A DNA stretch of 64,000 bases from Colletotrichum lupini (Eukaryota; Ascomycota; Sordariomycetes; Glomerellales; Glomerellaceae): positions 868,001 to 932,000 of the forward strand of contig NC_064679.1 in assembly GCF_023278565.1 (NCBI RefSeq). Reading direction: 5' to 3'. The position numbers and the translations under genes were made by a program. Shown piece after piece: positions 33,793 through 43,703 of this stretch. Under the pieces are notes generated by a model, which was not told the DNA's origin, searched no databases, and worked only from the letters and a program-made list of their open reading frames with translations. The stretch's first letter is position 1. Every line of letters starts with the position of its first letter.

Positions 33793-36036
33793 TTTGGCCG
33801 CCGTTGCGTTGTGCTGCTAGTAGAGGAGTCCAGAGGGTCTATCGAGACGTAGGAGCTTTCGGCTGATTCTGTGGGAAAACTGTAAATGAATGGTGTTAAC
33901 GAATGGACCGACGATGCTTCTCTTGAAGAGAGAAAAATGCGAGATATGAATGATGAAGATGATGCGGGAGTAAAGATAGGAATCACTGGCTGAAATCGAT
34001 TCTTGTAGCGATTGGATTGGAAATGACGATTGAGAGTACCGCTTACTCTGCCAGCCTTTGACGGTTGGGTCCTCGAAAGTGGTGATATAGAAGGGGAAAG
34101 ACGAAGGGCGAAATCAGAATGTGAAGGGAGGAACTCTTGGAGCCCCCGTGTTTTCATTCCGGGAAAGGCAAGAGCGGCTGTTGACGCGGGCGGAAAGCGC
34201 CATTCGTAAGATGCTGTAACTAAGGCAGGTGTGCAGGAGCGTCGGGAAGTAGGGGCAGGTTCTTGGGGCGGTGAGCAAGCAGTGCTGAAACATATCATGA
34301 CTTACCTAGCTGAGTCTGAAGGTGCTTGAGCTATCTTGACTCAAAGAGACCAAGAGTTGCAGTAGGCCGAAATATCACCACGAGTGGATTCTTTGCATTC
34401 AGCGTTGCTGCTACCTGTTGTTGAGGTAGACGATATTGGTGAATGATCTAAATGATGTTGTTGCGTTGTCGATAACTGGCTTATAGAAGGCTTGTTCTAT
34501 AAGAGCCAAGGCGCGCCGATGCTGACGTCAAGAACGCTGAAAAGCAAGGCGAAATCTCCGTCTCTATGTCTATGCTGCTGTGTTGTTGTGCGGTTGCTCT
34601 ATAGAATCGAGGCCAAGACTCGGAAGCAGACTTGTTCGGGAGAAGAAAAGATTGTTGCTTCAGGTGGAAGACTGTAGACGACCTGAGATATGTTAATGAT
34701 GCTCAATGCTGATCTCAAAAGGTGAGTGAGGCTCTTGCCTGGATGACATACCTGAGTACTCCGAAAGGGAGAGGCGAGGATATTAAGGTAAGTGAAAGTG
34801 CTGCCTCTGCGTGTTGATGTAGATGTAGGAGGAAGAAGACTCTGTGAAGAGGCGGGAGGAAGAGATTCCCTCTCTTATGGACTCTACCCAGAGATAGATT
34901 CAGCATAGAAGGGACTACCGCGGAGCTAGTCGCGGAGCGAAGCGCAAAGTCGAGAAGGGCGAGGCGGCGAGGAGTTTGGCGGTAGGTAAAATGAGAAGCT
35001 GGAAAAGGGAGTAAAGGAAGAAGCCCCCTTCTCATCCAGATCCTCTGCAGATGCCAGAGGGAAGAGGAAAGTTGCTGAGGAGGAGGAAGAGAGGGTGGTA
35101 AGGGAGAAGAGGTAGGTGAAGGTGAGAAGAAAAAGAAAGAGAAGAAGAGGACTGGTGAGCTGAGAAAAGAATCTGACTTTTACAACCCTAGGGCAGCCGG
35201 AGACGGGAACTGAGGCTATGCGGGGACTGTGGTAGATGGAGGAGCTCAAAAGATCAACTTCACGGGAGACTGAAGACGGCACAGATGGACCAGAGAAGTA
35301 TAAGACGAAGCAGGTCAGACGGGAACTTCACATGAGGGAAGTTAGAAAGGCATTGGTTGAGACCACTGAGACTTGGTAGACACATTAGAGCAGACAGTCA
35401 GAGACTGAAAGGGGTTCTTGGGAAGGGAGGGGCTGTTCTCATTATGAAGAATGATGAGTTTGAGTGCAGTCAACCCCAAAAGGGGTCCCAAAGAGTTGCG
35501 AGACCACTAGGTCCTGTTATTGAAATGTCACAGATGAGCCCAGGCAGTCCAGTCTTCATGGGAAGATAAGTCACCGTGAAGACAAGTAGGATGTGAACAA
35601 GTCTGAAGAGGCACAATTGCTATGAGGGGACCCTGGTCCCAATTCATTGTAGCTTCCAGTATCTTCTGAAGACGATCCAGTGAAGGAGGTTAAGTGAAGG
35701 GAATCAAGTGAAGTGGACAGAATGCGTGTAGTCTGAAATAAGCTTGTTACAAAGGCCTCGAGAACTTATAACAGCATTACTAGAATTGATGAGGTATGTT
35801 AAGTTAAGGGTCACAGGAGTTGCAGTAAACAATCACCAAGACTTCAGTGGGAGACAAATATGACCACATGTATCGGAAAGCATAGTCTGAAATCTGGTAT
35901 CTTCAAATCTTGGAAAGGAAACTGATACTACGCAAGGAAAGGGGGTATACATGCTAGCCCAACGCCGTGCTTTGTTAACTCAATGGCCAAGGGAAACCCT
36001 TCAACCTCCCCTACTGATACTCGTTGAATACTTGTC
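33793..36036. other. Intergenic region upstream of the RRM-like gene
   Basis: This 2.2-kb stretch sits between two minus-strand genes. Its plus strand is purine-rich from about 34,700 to 35,300 (GAAGAGGA-type tracts), the mirror of a pyrimidine-rich promoter or leader on the minus strand. No convincing gene, RNA or mobile element is visible. Confidence 0.5.
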
Positions 36037-37122
36037 TTATACTTCAACGACAAAATCTCGAACCATGTTGAGGAATCTCTCCCGATACTCCGTAGGGTTG
36101 GCAGTAATGCTCATGGGGCCGTGGCCGGCAAACACGTTGTACGACTTGACGAGCCCAGTCATGGCCTTCGCGCGAAACTTTTGCTTGGCCCAGAAGAAGT
36201 CGAGAACGATCATGCGGTAGGTCCAGTTGCCGTCGGCGTCCGTCAGACCGGTGCGCCAGGGAGGTGCGTCGGATTGGATGGTGGGTACGTCGCGAGCTTC
36301 GTCGAGCACATTGGGGCCGGGGAAGCGCACCATGAAGAGGGAGTAGTCGACGGCGTTGTTCTCGGCCAGGAGTTGGGTGTCGGCTTCGAGAATGTCCAGC
36401 AGCTCCTTCTTCTGGGCGGGTTTGACGCGAACCTTGTCCTCAAACTCGTCAATCAAGCGTTCCTTGACGCTCTGTGGTGCAAGATTGCCGTTGGCGATAT
36501 CACGTTCGGGGAAGAAGTAGTCGTTGGGCTTGAGGTCGTATGTCTCCCACTGGTTCCTGCGATGATCGGTCTCCTCCTCCTTCTTACCGAACATCAGGTT
36601 CTCCATGATGATGTGGTGCGTCGGCGCCATGCCGAGAATGCCACCAATCGTCGCTTTCGCGGTATAGGCCATGTCGGTGATGCGAACCAACAGGCTGTGC
36701 GGGTGCTTCTTCATGTGTGCAACGTAGGCGTCAAACAAGTCGTGCGTGAAGAACTCGTGCTCGAACCGGCGGGGCAGCGACTTGATAAGGAACTTCCCAT
36801 CGGCCGTCGTGAAGAAGGTCGAGCCGCTGTACCCCAGATCGCCGACAGGCACGAGATCGGATTCGCGGCCCTTGCCCTTGGCTGCCTTCTTTGCGAGGTG
36901 GAAGGAGTTTGTGTACTCGTCTTCATCAAATTGCCAGACATTGTGTCGGAGTTCGAGGAAGTCTGCGGCGCGGTATCGAGCAAGAGGGAGGTGGAAGACG
37001 GATAGGAAGGAGGTGAAGACGCGAAAGATGCGCTTTTTGAGGCTTGGTTTGTCGGGGTTGTTTGAGTCGCCTGAGATGGCTGCGAGGATCGAGGACGAGA
37101 TGGAGGTGCTCCGGATCTGCAT
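36037..37122 (-). CDS. Compact PIP5K-like lipid kinase protein
   Basis: Single-exon 361-aa protein that is essentially a lone phosphatidylinositol-phosphate kinase-type catalytic domain. The GYSGSTFFTTADGKFLIKSL motif near residue 95 matches the glycine-rich loop and catalytic Lys region of PIP kinases, and LVRITDMAYT and HHIIMENLMF match the following core strands. NAVDYSLFMVRF matches the conserved DYSLL element. Near the C-terminus, MIVLDFFWAKQKFRAKAM replaces the usual IIDxLQ...KKLE segment, where the metal-binding Asp (LDFF) is kept. Housekeeping Mss4-type kinases are much longer; this one lacks any recognisable targeting extension. It probably acts on phosphoinositides at a membrane, but activity and position specificity cannot be read from sequence. 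Confidence 0.75.
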   Translation of the reverse strand: MQIRSTSISSSILAAISGDSNNPDKPSLKKRIFRVFTSFLSVFHLPLARYRAADFLELRHNVWQFDEDEYTNSFHLAKKAAKGKGRESDLVPVGDLGYSGSTFFTTADGKFLIKSLPRRFEHEFFTHDLFDAYVAHMKKHPHSLLVRITDMAYTAKATIGGILGMAPTHHIIMENLMFGKKEEETDHRRNQWETYDLKPNDYFFPERDIANGNLAPQSVKERLIDEFEDKVRVKPAQKKELLDILEADTQLLAENNAVDYSLFMVRFPGPNVLDEARDVPTIQSDAPPWRTGLTDADGNWTYRMIVLDFFWAKQKFRAKAMTGLVKSYNVFAGHGPMSITANPTEYRERFLNMVRDFVVEV

Positions 37123-38277
37123 GGTGGCGGTTGGAGGCCAAAGGGCCCAGGCAGGTCTTTGATATCCCGCTCGTGGTAGTGGACAGTGTCTGTAGGGGAA
37201 ATGTCTTGAGAAGGAAGAACGTAGGCACCGTTGGAAAAAGAAGTTGAAAGACGTAGCTTGAGCTCGGTACCTTGCCTTAGGTGCGAAGGGATGGGAGCTT
37301 GACGGGAGCTTGTCTTAGACCGACAATGGTGGAGAGCTACTGACGTCACTTTACCGGGGAAGGCGCATGTGCCCGCCAAAAGCCACAACCAAGCGGAGCA
37401 AACGTTCCTGCTCAGCAATGCGGCAACCATTTAATCCATGGATGAATATACGCGCAGGATTATACATGAATCTCTTGGTCCAAAAATCTCCATGGTTGGA
37501 GAGTCAAAGGGAGAAAAAAGAAGACTGCCTTTATTGCCCTGGCTTTTGAAACCCTTCATCTTACCCACCCTATTGCGATCAAATGATAGGCATCTTACGC
37601 TATCAAGGTGTATTCTGAAAGAAAAATATAAGAAGTAAAGAGTACTAATGGAAATCATAACAATAACAGCAAGGGGAGAAATAATTGCAGTTAGCAGAAT
37701 TGGTGGAAATGAAAACAAGGTTCTGAGTTGTAAATTATCGCGTGACATATCGCTGAGACAGCTCTTGAATCAACCCACTCTGATCAAGATAGAGACATGA
37801 GTCTTCTTTAATTATAGCTGGAGAATGATGCTGGTTCCCGGTGTTGTCATATCTGGAAGTTGTATTTTCCCTAAGCTCGGATCTTGACTAGAAGTCTACC
37901 TTACACTACGACGCATATTGAATCAAACTTACGGACTGTGTCGAGTGTTGTAAACTTCTAGAGTCTCGACCCTGTCCTCAAATAAAATATAAGTCTAGCT
38001 GAAGCTAAGAAGGTTGCAAAAGTCTCGTTGTGAGAGGGGACTTACATGCTGTCAGTCCATATTACATGGGTCTGGAGAGCTTCACGATACGCCATTCGCT
38101 CACCCGTCTACCCACTCATCATTGGCCAATGATGTCCAAAGTCCCGCGACCCCGCAGCCTCTGGTGTATGATAAACTCTCTGACGGCTGCCTGGCTTTAT
38201 TTTCCATTCGCTGACTTCAATGTGAGACAGTATCTGACAACTTGAAGACCCAACCATGAGCAGAGAATGCAACAAAC
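37123..38277. other. Divergent promoter region between PIP5K-like and HET genes
   Basis: This 1.15-kb interval separates the divergent PIP5K-like and HET genes. Composition drifts to AT-rich from about 37,430 to 38,000, but CpA and TpG steps are common, so it is not RIP-mutated. No gene or repeat is recognised. Confidence 0.5.
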
Positions 38278-39784
38278 ATGTCCACACACTTAGACGGCAG
38301 GGACGGTAGCCGCCTGAGGGATTGCATTTCCTGTTCAGATAGCAGGAACCCCATCATCCCCAATCCCCTTCTTTGCAATGATTGCCAGCCATGGAATGAC
38401 TTTTTCCATGTTGTCTATTGCTGCTACGCATCACAAGACGTGGACGTCTCAGCTTTCGATCCCGACTTTGATGAATCGGAATCTGCCTCCTACGGCTTCC
38501 AGTCTCTGACCTTTCGATCGTTGAGCAGCACCGCCAATAGCCCAAATTGTATGATATGCAGCTTCATCAGCTCGGAGATAAGCACGGTAGATGGCGCCGG
38601 CGATGACACTGAATTCGCAGTCTGCGGGCTCTTCCCGAGTCGTAGGACGGACCCAAGCTCTCGTACCCTCATATCTAACAGGGCACATGAGACTTCGTCC
38701 TTTGCCGAGAGCTGCGCCTTGGCTATCTGCGTTTCGGGGCTTACACCGCTATCGGGCAGTAAATCAAATCACATTTATCGACCTGTGGTTCTGGGGATTA
38801 GACTTAAGTATGGGTCTAAAGACGGAATCCGACTTGAGCTGGCAGAACTCTGGGATCGGCGATACATCAACGTCAGCCTCCTTCGCAGCTGGCTCGCGAG
38901 CTGTCAGGACTACCACGGACCCAAATGCAACGAGCCCTTGACAGAATCAAGACTCCCTGCCGGGTTCCGCGTAATAGACACCAAATGTAGGCGGATTGTC
39001 CAGCCAAAGACCCAGGTTGCCTCTGTAGCATTGAGTTATACGTGGCGGCTTGCAACTGCTTCAGCGGATCGAGACCTTCATTTGACGACGTCAAACGCAG
39101 AAAAGTTGAACCGGACTGATTCTCTTGTGGCGGATCTGCTGCCGGAAGTAGTTGGGGACGCCATCCACTTGTGCCGGAACATGGGCCAGCGATACCTCTG
39201 GGTTGATCGCTTGTGCATCCTGCAGGACGATGAAGATCTCAAGATGGCACAGATCAACGCTATGAACGACATTTACCAACTCGCAGAATTCACCATTGTT
39301 GCAGCTGCGAATGGTGTTGGTGTTGGGCTACCCGGTCTCACTACGCGGCCCAACATTTCCACTCACAAGAACCATTGCTGGCAATTCATTAAGCACGTGC
39401 CTAAAGCAGTCGAGGGTACGACATCGGGCGGGAACTCTGCCATGGAACATGCCGTTGTCGGGATAGCCCCTCTCAGCGAGAACCAGGTCATCAGCTCCAG
39501 CGAGTGGAACTCGAGAGCATGGACATTTCAGGAGAAGCTGCTCTCCCGGCGGCACATCTTCTTCAGCTCCGGGCACGTCTACTTCAGCTGCTTCCACGAG
39601 GGCTCTGAGCTTCATAGGTACCCGGACATCAGGCACTACCGACCACAGGAGGAACCAGAGACTGCCGGCGTCACAAGGACAGGTCAAGACCGGGGTGGAA
39701 GAGGTTTCGAAAAGGGCCTCCGATCCGATGAGTACAGCGATGACGGGGTCCTCGGATTTTACCCGCTTCTAGTGGACCAGTATA

Positions 39785-39829
39785 AGTCAAAGCACCCACT
39801 TATGGGCCCCCCCCCCTTTTGGGCCCCCC
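39785..39829. repeat. Left TIR of element A
   Basis: 45-bp terminal inverted repeat; it matches the right TIR except for one G/A difference in the second half. It contains runs of ten and six C around TTTTGGG. It retains CpA steps, unlike the interior. Confidence 0.9.
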
Positions 39830-41627
39830 AATAAACATAGTATCAAAACATCGCCACTAATTACAATTAATTAATTAACTATCTTCTATTACTATAATAA
39901 TATAGTTATTATTATCCCTAAGTAATTTAACCCCTACGAGTTAATTAAGACTAATTAAATAGTCACTAGAGTCCTCTTAAGCCTTTTATATATCCTAAAT
40001 ACTTATAAACTTAATATTTAAGTTTATTAATATACTCTTCTTTTTTTTAAGCCTTATATACTTAACCCTTATTTCTAAAAGTCGAATTTAATACTAAGAT
40101 ATAGCTAAGTAATAGGCCTACTTACTAAATACCTTTTTTATTTTTTTAAATAGTAATTATTAAGTATTATTATCTAAACTAAGCTTTATAAATAGCTTTA
40201 AGTAGTTACTAAGCTCGCTAGCTTTTTTAAGAATTAATTAGTTAATAATAGAGGTTATTAATACTTAGTTAAGTAGTTTATTAGTATTACTAATTATTTA
40301 CCTAGCTTCTATACCCTTTTTAAATAGTATAACTTATATAAGTAGGATTATTAAGTTAAGAAGTAGCTTAGCTATACTAAGTAACTATAGTCTAGTTACT
40401 TTTTATTTACTTCGTATATTTAATAATATTAAACTAGCTAAATAAATAAGCTAATAATAGCTTAAGAAGTACCGCTTTTTAATAATAATAGAATTATTTA
40501 CTATATTCTTTTTACTAAGCTCTTTTTTATAATAGGATTTAATAGGACTAAAAATAGTTATATTTAACGGCTAGAGAATATAAGAAGCGTATAATAATAA
40601 AAATAATAAGTAGACGTTATTTTTATAATACTCCTATATAAATTTTATTATTATATAACTCCTATACCTATTTAGTATTAATAGTTAAGGCTAGTTTAGC
40701 TTACTAAGCCCCCTAATAGGGGGGGTCTTAGTTTAAAATAAGAACACTTTTTTTAACTAATAAAAGGTAGTCTCGTCGGTTATCTAGCTATTATTTATTA
40801 TTATAAACTTCTAACTATCGTAAGAGTTAAGTTAAAATAGGAACTACTATTATTATACTAACTTTCCTCTATAAATACCTAGTAGTTTAATAGACCTATT
40901 ATTAATAGAGATATACTTAATAATCGTTATTTAAATACGCGAACTAAGCTCTTTTTTTTATATTATTATAGCCTTTATTATACTTAAAACTAGCCTATTA
41001 GCTCCCTTACCCTTTATTATACTAGTCTTATTTATATTATATTTATTAACCTATTTAATACCGCTAATTTCTAATATATTAAATAATCTAAACTATAATT
41101 TAATTATATTAGTTATAGCTTTATTAATACAACATAAATTTATTAAATAACTTCTCTAGACCCTTATTAATAAATTCTTCTTAATAAAAGTGTTAATTTA
41201 TTTCTTTTTAAATAGTTTAGTATCCCTTTAAAATATTAGAACTTACTTAGTAAATTCTTTAGCTTATTAATAAGTTAGTATAATACTTAGGGTATATTAA
41301 ATTCGAACTTATTAAGTTAATTAATCTTTTTATTATAAAAAAAGCCTCTAAAGGTTTATAAATACCCTTACCCTTATTTAATAGCCTTTTTTATAATTCT
41401 AAAGTATTACTTTAAGAACTCCGAACTTAACTAAGGCCCTCTTAATAAAGAGACCGTTCTTAATAATATTAAGAGCCTATTAGAGCTTATTTTCGGTATA
41501 TAGGACTATTATATATCGATTAATAATTATATTAAAAAGAAATATATTTAGACGATTTTTGTAATTATTATAGTAGTTTATATATTGAGGGTAGGGTTTT
41601 AATCAGGGGGCTGGGCGGGATTTTGGG

Positions 41628-41672
41628 GGGGGGCCTAAAAGGGGGGGGGGCCCATAAGTGGGTGCTTTGACT
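41628..41672. repeat. Right TIR of element A
   Basis: Inverted copy of the left TIR, ending GGGTGCTTTGACT and followed by the TA target duplication. One transition (TTTTAGG instead of TTTTGGG on the inverted strand) distinguishes it from the left copy. Confidence 0.9.
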
Positions 41673-42666
41673 TACTAAACGAACACTCGGCCGTCGGGAA
41701 GACGTGCTGAGCGCCTTTGCTGGCGTCGGGAATGTTGTCGCTGCTCGGGCCAGAACGCAGATGCTGCTGGGGCTTCCGGAGAGATACCTGGCACATAGCC
41801 TCCTGTGGTCGTTTTGCTCTCCTCTAGGAGTTACATATCGCACGACTGAAGGGCTGAGACTTCCGTCTTGGACATGGGCTACCCGAAAAGGCTCCGTCAT
41901 TTATCAACGGTCTCTCGGGGGCAGAATTGACGGCGACTGGTTGGACCCGATGTATCAGATTCACTTTGGACATCTCGTCTCCTTTTTCTACTGTGACCCG
42001 ATCTCTACTGGCCCCTCTAGGCTCAGGCACATTTGTGAAGGCAAGGTTTGGTTTCCAGAAGATCGAATTGATGGTTCTATGCGGCAGGAAGACTTCCAGC
42101 GAGATATTGAAGCCTTCTTTCAACCTAGGGGAAAACTTTGCCAGGTCACTGAGTACAAGGATCCTCGACAAGAGGCACCGTGGATCTCCGTGGTTGACAT
42201 GTGGAAACGGTCTCCGCAGAACCCTATGACAGCTCGCCACCACATCGAGCTTGATGATAAGACCAAAGCCAGGGCTGAAGAACACCCTCGCTGTCTCGTT
42301 TTCAACACCACAGTTGCCAGAGTCCGGATAGGGTCATACCTTCGCGGCGATGATGACGGAAGTCAACTTACGATCTATAACAATGATGGCACAAAGATAG
42401 GAACCACTGCGCCTATGCATAGGCAATGGGCTTTAAAATGTCTGAGCATGGGGTCGAGCCTCTACATGATAGTTGTCGCCGCTGGCCTCAAGTTTCCTGA
42501 AACCTGGGAGCATAATGCTGTGTTTGCGGGAAGCCGAGGATTTGGGTTCTATGTGCTAATTACATCTCGCACGAGCGGGCTCTACTCGCGTCTTGGGATC
42601 GGCTTTATTTCCTTGGATGGATGGGCCTCTGTTGAACCCAACTGGGAGCCTGTTATTCTAGTATAG

Positions 42667-42832
42667 TGGTATAGTAGAGCGAATCACTGTCACCAGGAAG
42701 ACTTCTATGAGTTTCTCCGTGGGCGAATAAAAGCAGACGCATTAAGGAGTAGAGTAGAGATTTGCACTGCTAGGTCTCGGTATCTTAGAAGTATGGGGGC
42801 CTAGGTACTAAACGAAGTTAATGTCCTTACTA
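42667..42832. other. Non-mutated spacer between the HET stop and element B
   Basis: A 166-bp remnant of the HET 3' region lies between the stop codon and the TA target of element B. Its composition is normal, with no RIP signature. The probable polyadenylation region of HET is therefore intact or cut by element B. Confidence 0.6.
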
Positions 42833-42877
42833 AGTCAAACCACCCACTTTTGGCCCACCCCCCCTTTTGGCCCACCC
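42833..42877. repeat. Left TIR of element B
   Basis: Perfect 45-bp inverted match to 60202-60246. Related to the TIR of element A but with CCACCC replacing its C-run positions, so A and B are sister subfamilies or diverged copies. Confidence 0.92.
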
Positions 42878-43513
42878 TAACAACATAGTCTTAAAACATC
42901 GATATTAACTATAATTAATTATTTAACTACCTTCTACTACTATAATAATATAATTATTATTCTTACTAAGTAACTCGACCCTTACGAGTTAATTAAAACT
43001 AACTAAATAGTTACTAAAGTCTTCCTAAGCCCTTTATACGTCCTAAATATTTATAAACTTAATATTTAAGTTTATTAATATAATCTTTTTTTTAAGCCTT
43101 ATATACTTAACCCTTATTATTAAAAATCGAATTTAATACTAAAATATAGCTAAGTAGTAGGCCTACTTATTAAATACCTTTTTTATTTTTTTAAATAATA
43201 ATTATTAAGTAATATTATCTAAACTAAGCTTTATAAATAGTTTTAAGTAATTACTAAGCTCGCTAGCTTTTTTAGGAGTTAATTAGTTAATAATAAAGGT
43301 TACTAATACTTAATTAAGTAGTTTTTTAATATTACTAGTTATTTACTTAGCTTTTATACCCCTTTTAAATAGTATAATTTATATAAATAAGATTATTAAA
43401 TTAAGAAGTAACTTAGTTATATTAAATAGCTATAGTTTAGTTACTTTCTATTTATTTTATATATTTAATAATATTAAACTAATTAAACGAGTAAGCTAAT
43501 AATAGTTTAAAAA

Positions 43514-43703
43514 TATAATAAATTTAAGATACGGCCGGTAATAAAATACCGATAACTTAGTAACTAATATACGGATCGTATTATAAAAGAACTTTTTAAG
43601 AAGTAGAGCCCTTACGAAGGACTCTATAAGCTTTAGTTTTATAATATATTTATATTTATATTATAGCTTTATTAATTAAGTATTTATAACCTAATCTTTT
43701 ATA
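43514..43703. repeat. Left LTR of element C
   Basis: 190-bp LTR beginning TATAATAAATTTAAG and ending CTTTTATA; the terminal TA..TA is what RIP would leave of TG..CA. It matches 58849-59038 with mostly transition differences. Confidence 0.88.

Larger units (their letters stand above)
39785..41672 (-). mobile_element. Element A: Fot1/pogo-like DNA transposon, RIP-mutated
   Basis: A 1,888-bp element with 45-bp terminal inverted repeats starting AGTCAAAGCACCCACTTATG, flanked by TA on both sides (39783-39784, 41673-41674). Size, TA duplication and the TIR start resemble Fot1-type elements. The transposase would be on the minus strand: around 40,764-40,781 the reverse complement reads TDETTFY, and at about 40,490-40,690 it reads a decayed block with SYIL*PLN and FSPIKSYY, matching the conserved SHxLQPLD...FSPLK region of the DDE_1 (pogo/Fot1) superfamily. 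Decay is of RIP type (D to N, H to Y, Gln to stop). The element interrupts the HET gene and must be immobile unless a transposase acts in trans on its intact TIRs. Confidence 0.9.
38278..42666 (+). pseudogene. HET-domain gene interrupted by a Fot1-like transposon
   Basis: HET-domain proteins act in fungal self/non-self recognition and trigger heterokaryon incompatibility cell death. The gene consists of 38278-39784 and 41675-42666, split by element A. The two parts (1,507 and 992 nt) sum to 2,499 nt, so removing the element plus one TA copy leaves a continuous 833-codon frame. The HET domain spans about residues 245-365, with VASVALSYTW, the RYLWVDRLCILQDD core and QLAEFTIVAAAN. The downstream segment crossing the insertion point resembles the usual W..LV..Y..R.LT..D.L.A..G block, here starting VDQY and continuing TKRTLG after the element. 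As it stands, the 5' part reads 518 codons into the TIR before a stop at 39832-39834. Neither part is RIP-mutated. Whether the truncated product is made is unknown. Confidence 0.88.

Noticed and set aside
33426..34298. 290-codon minus-strand frame overlapping the start of the RRM-like gene
   Set aside because: The overlapping part is out of frame with the conserved-looking protein and the rest is Ser/Pro-rich leader-like sequence without motifs.
39841..41600. AT-rich block considered as a centromere or mitochondrial insertion
   Set aside because: The TIR boundaries, TA duplication, decayed transposase motifs and similarity to element B explain it as a RIP-mutated transposon.
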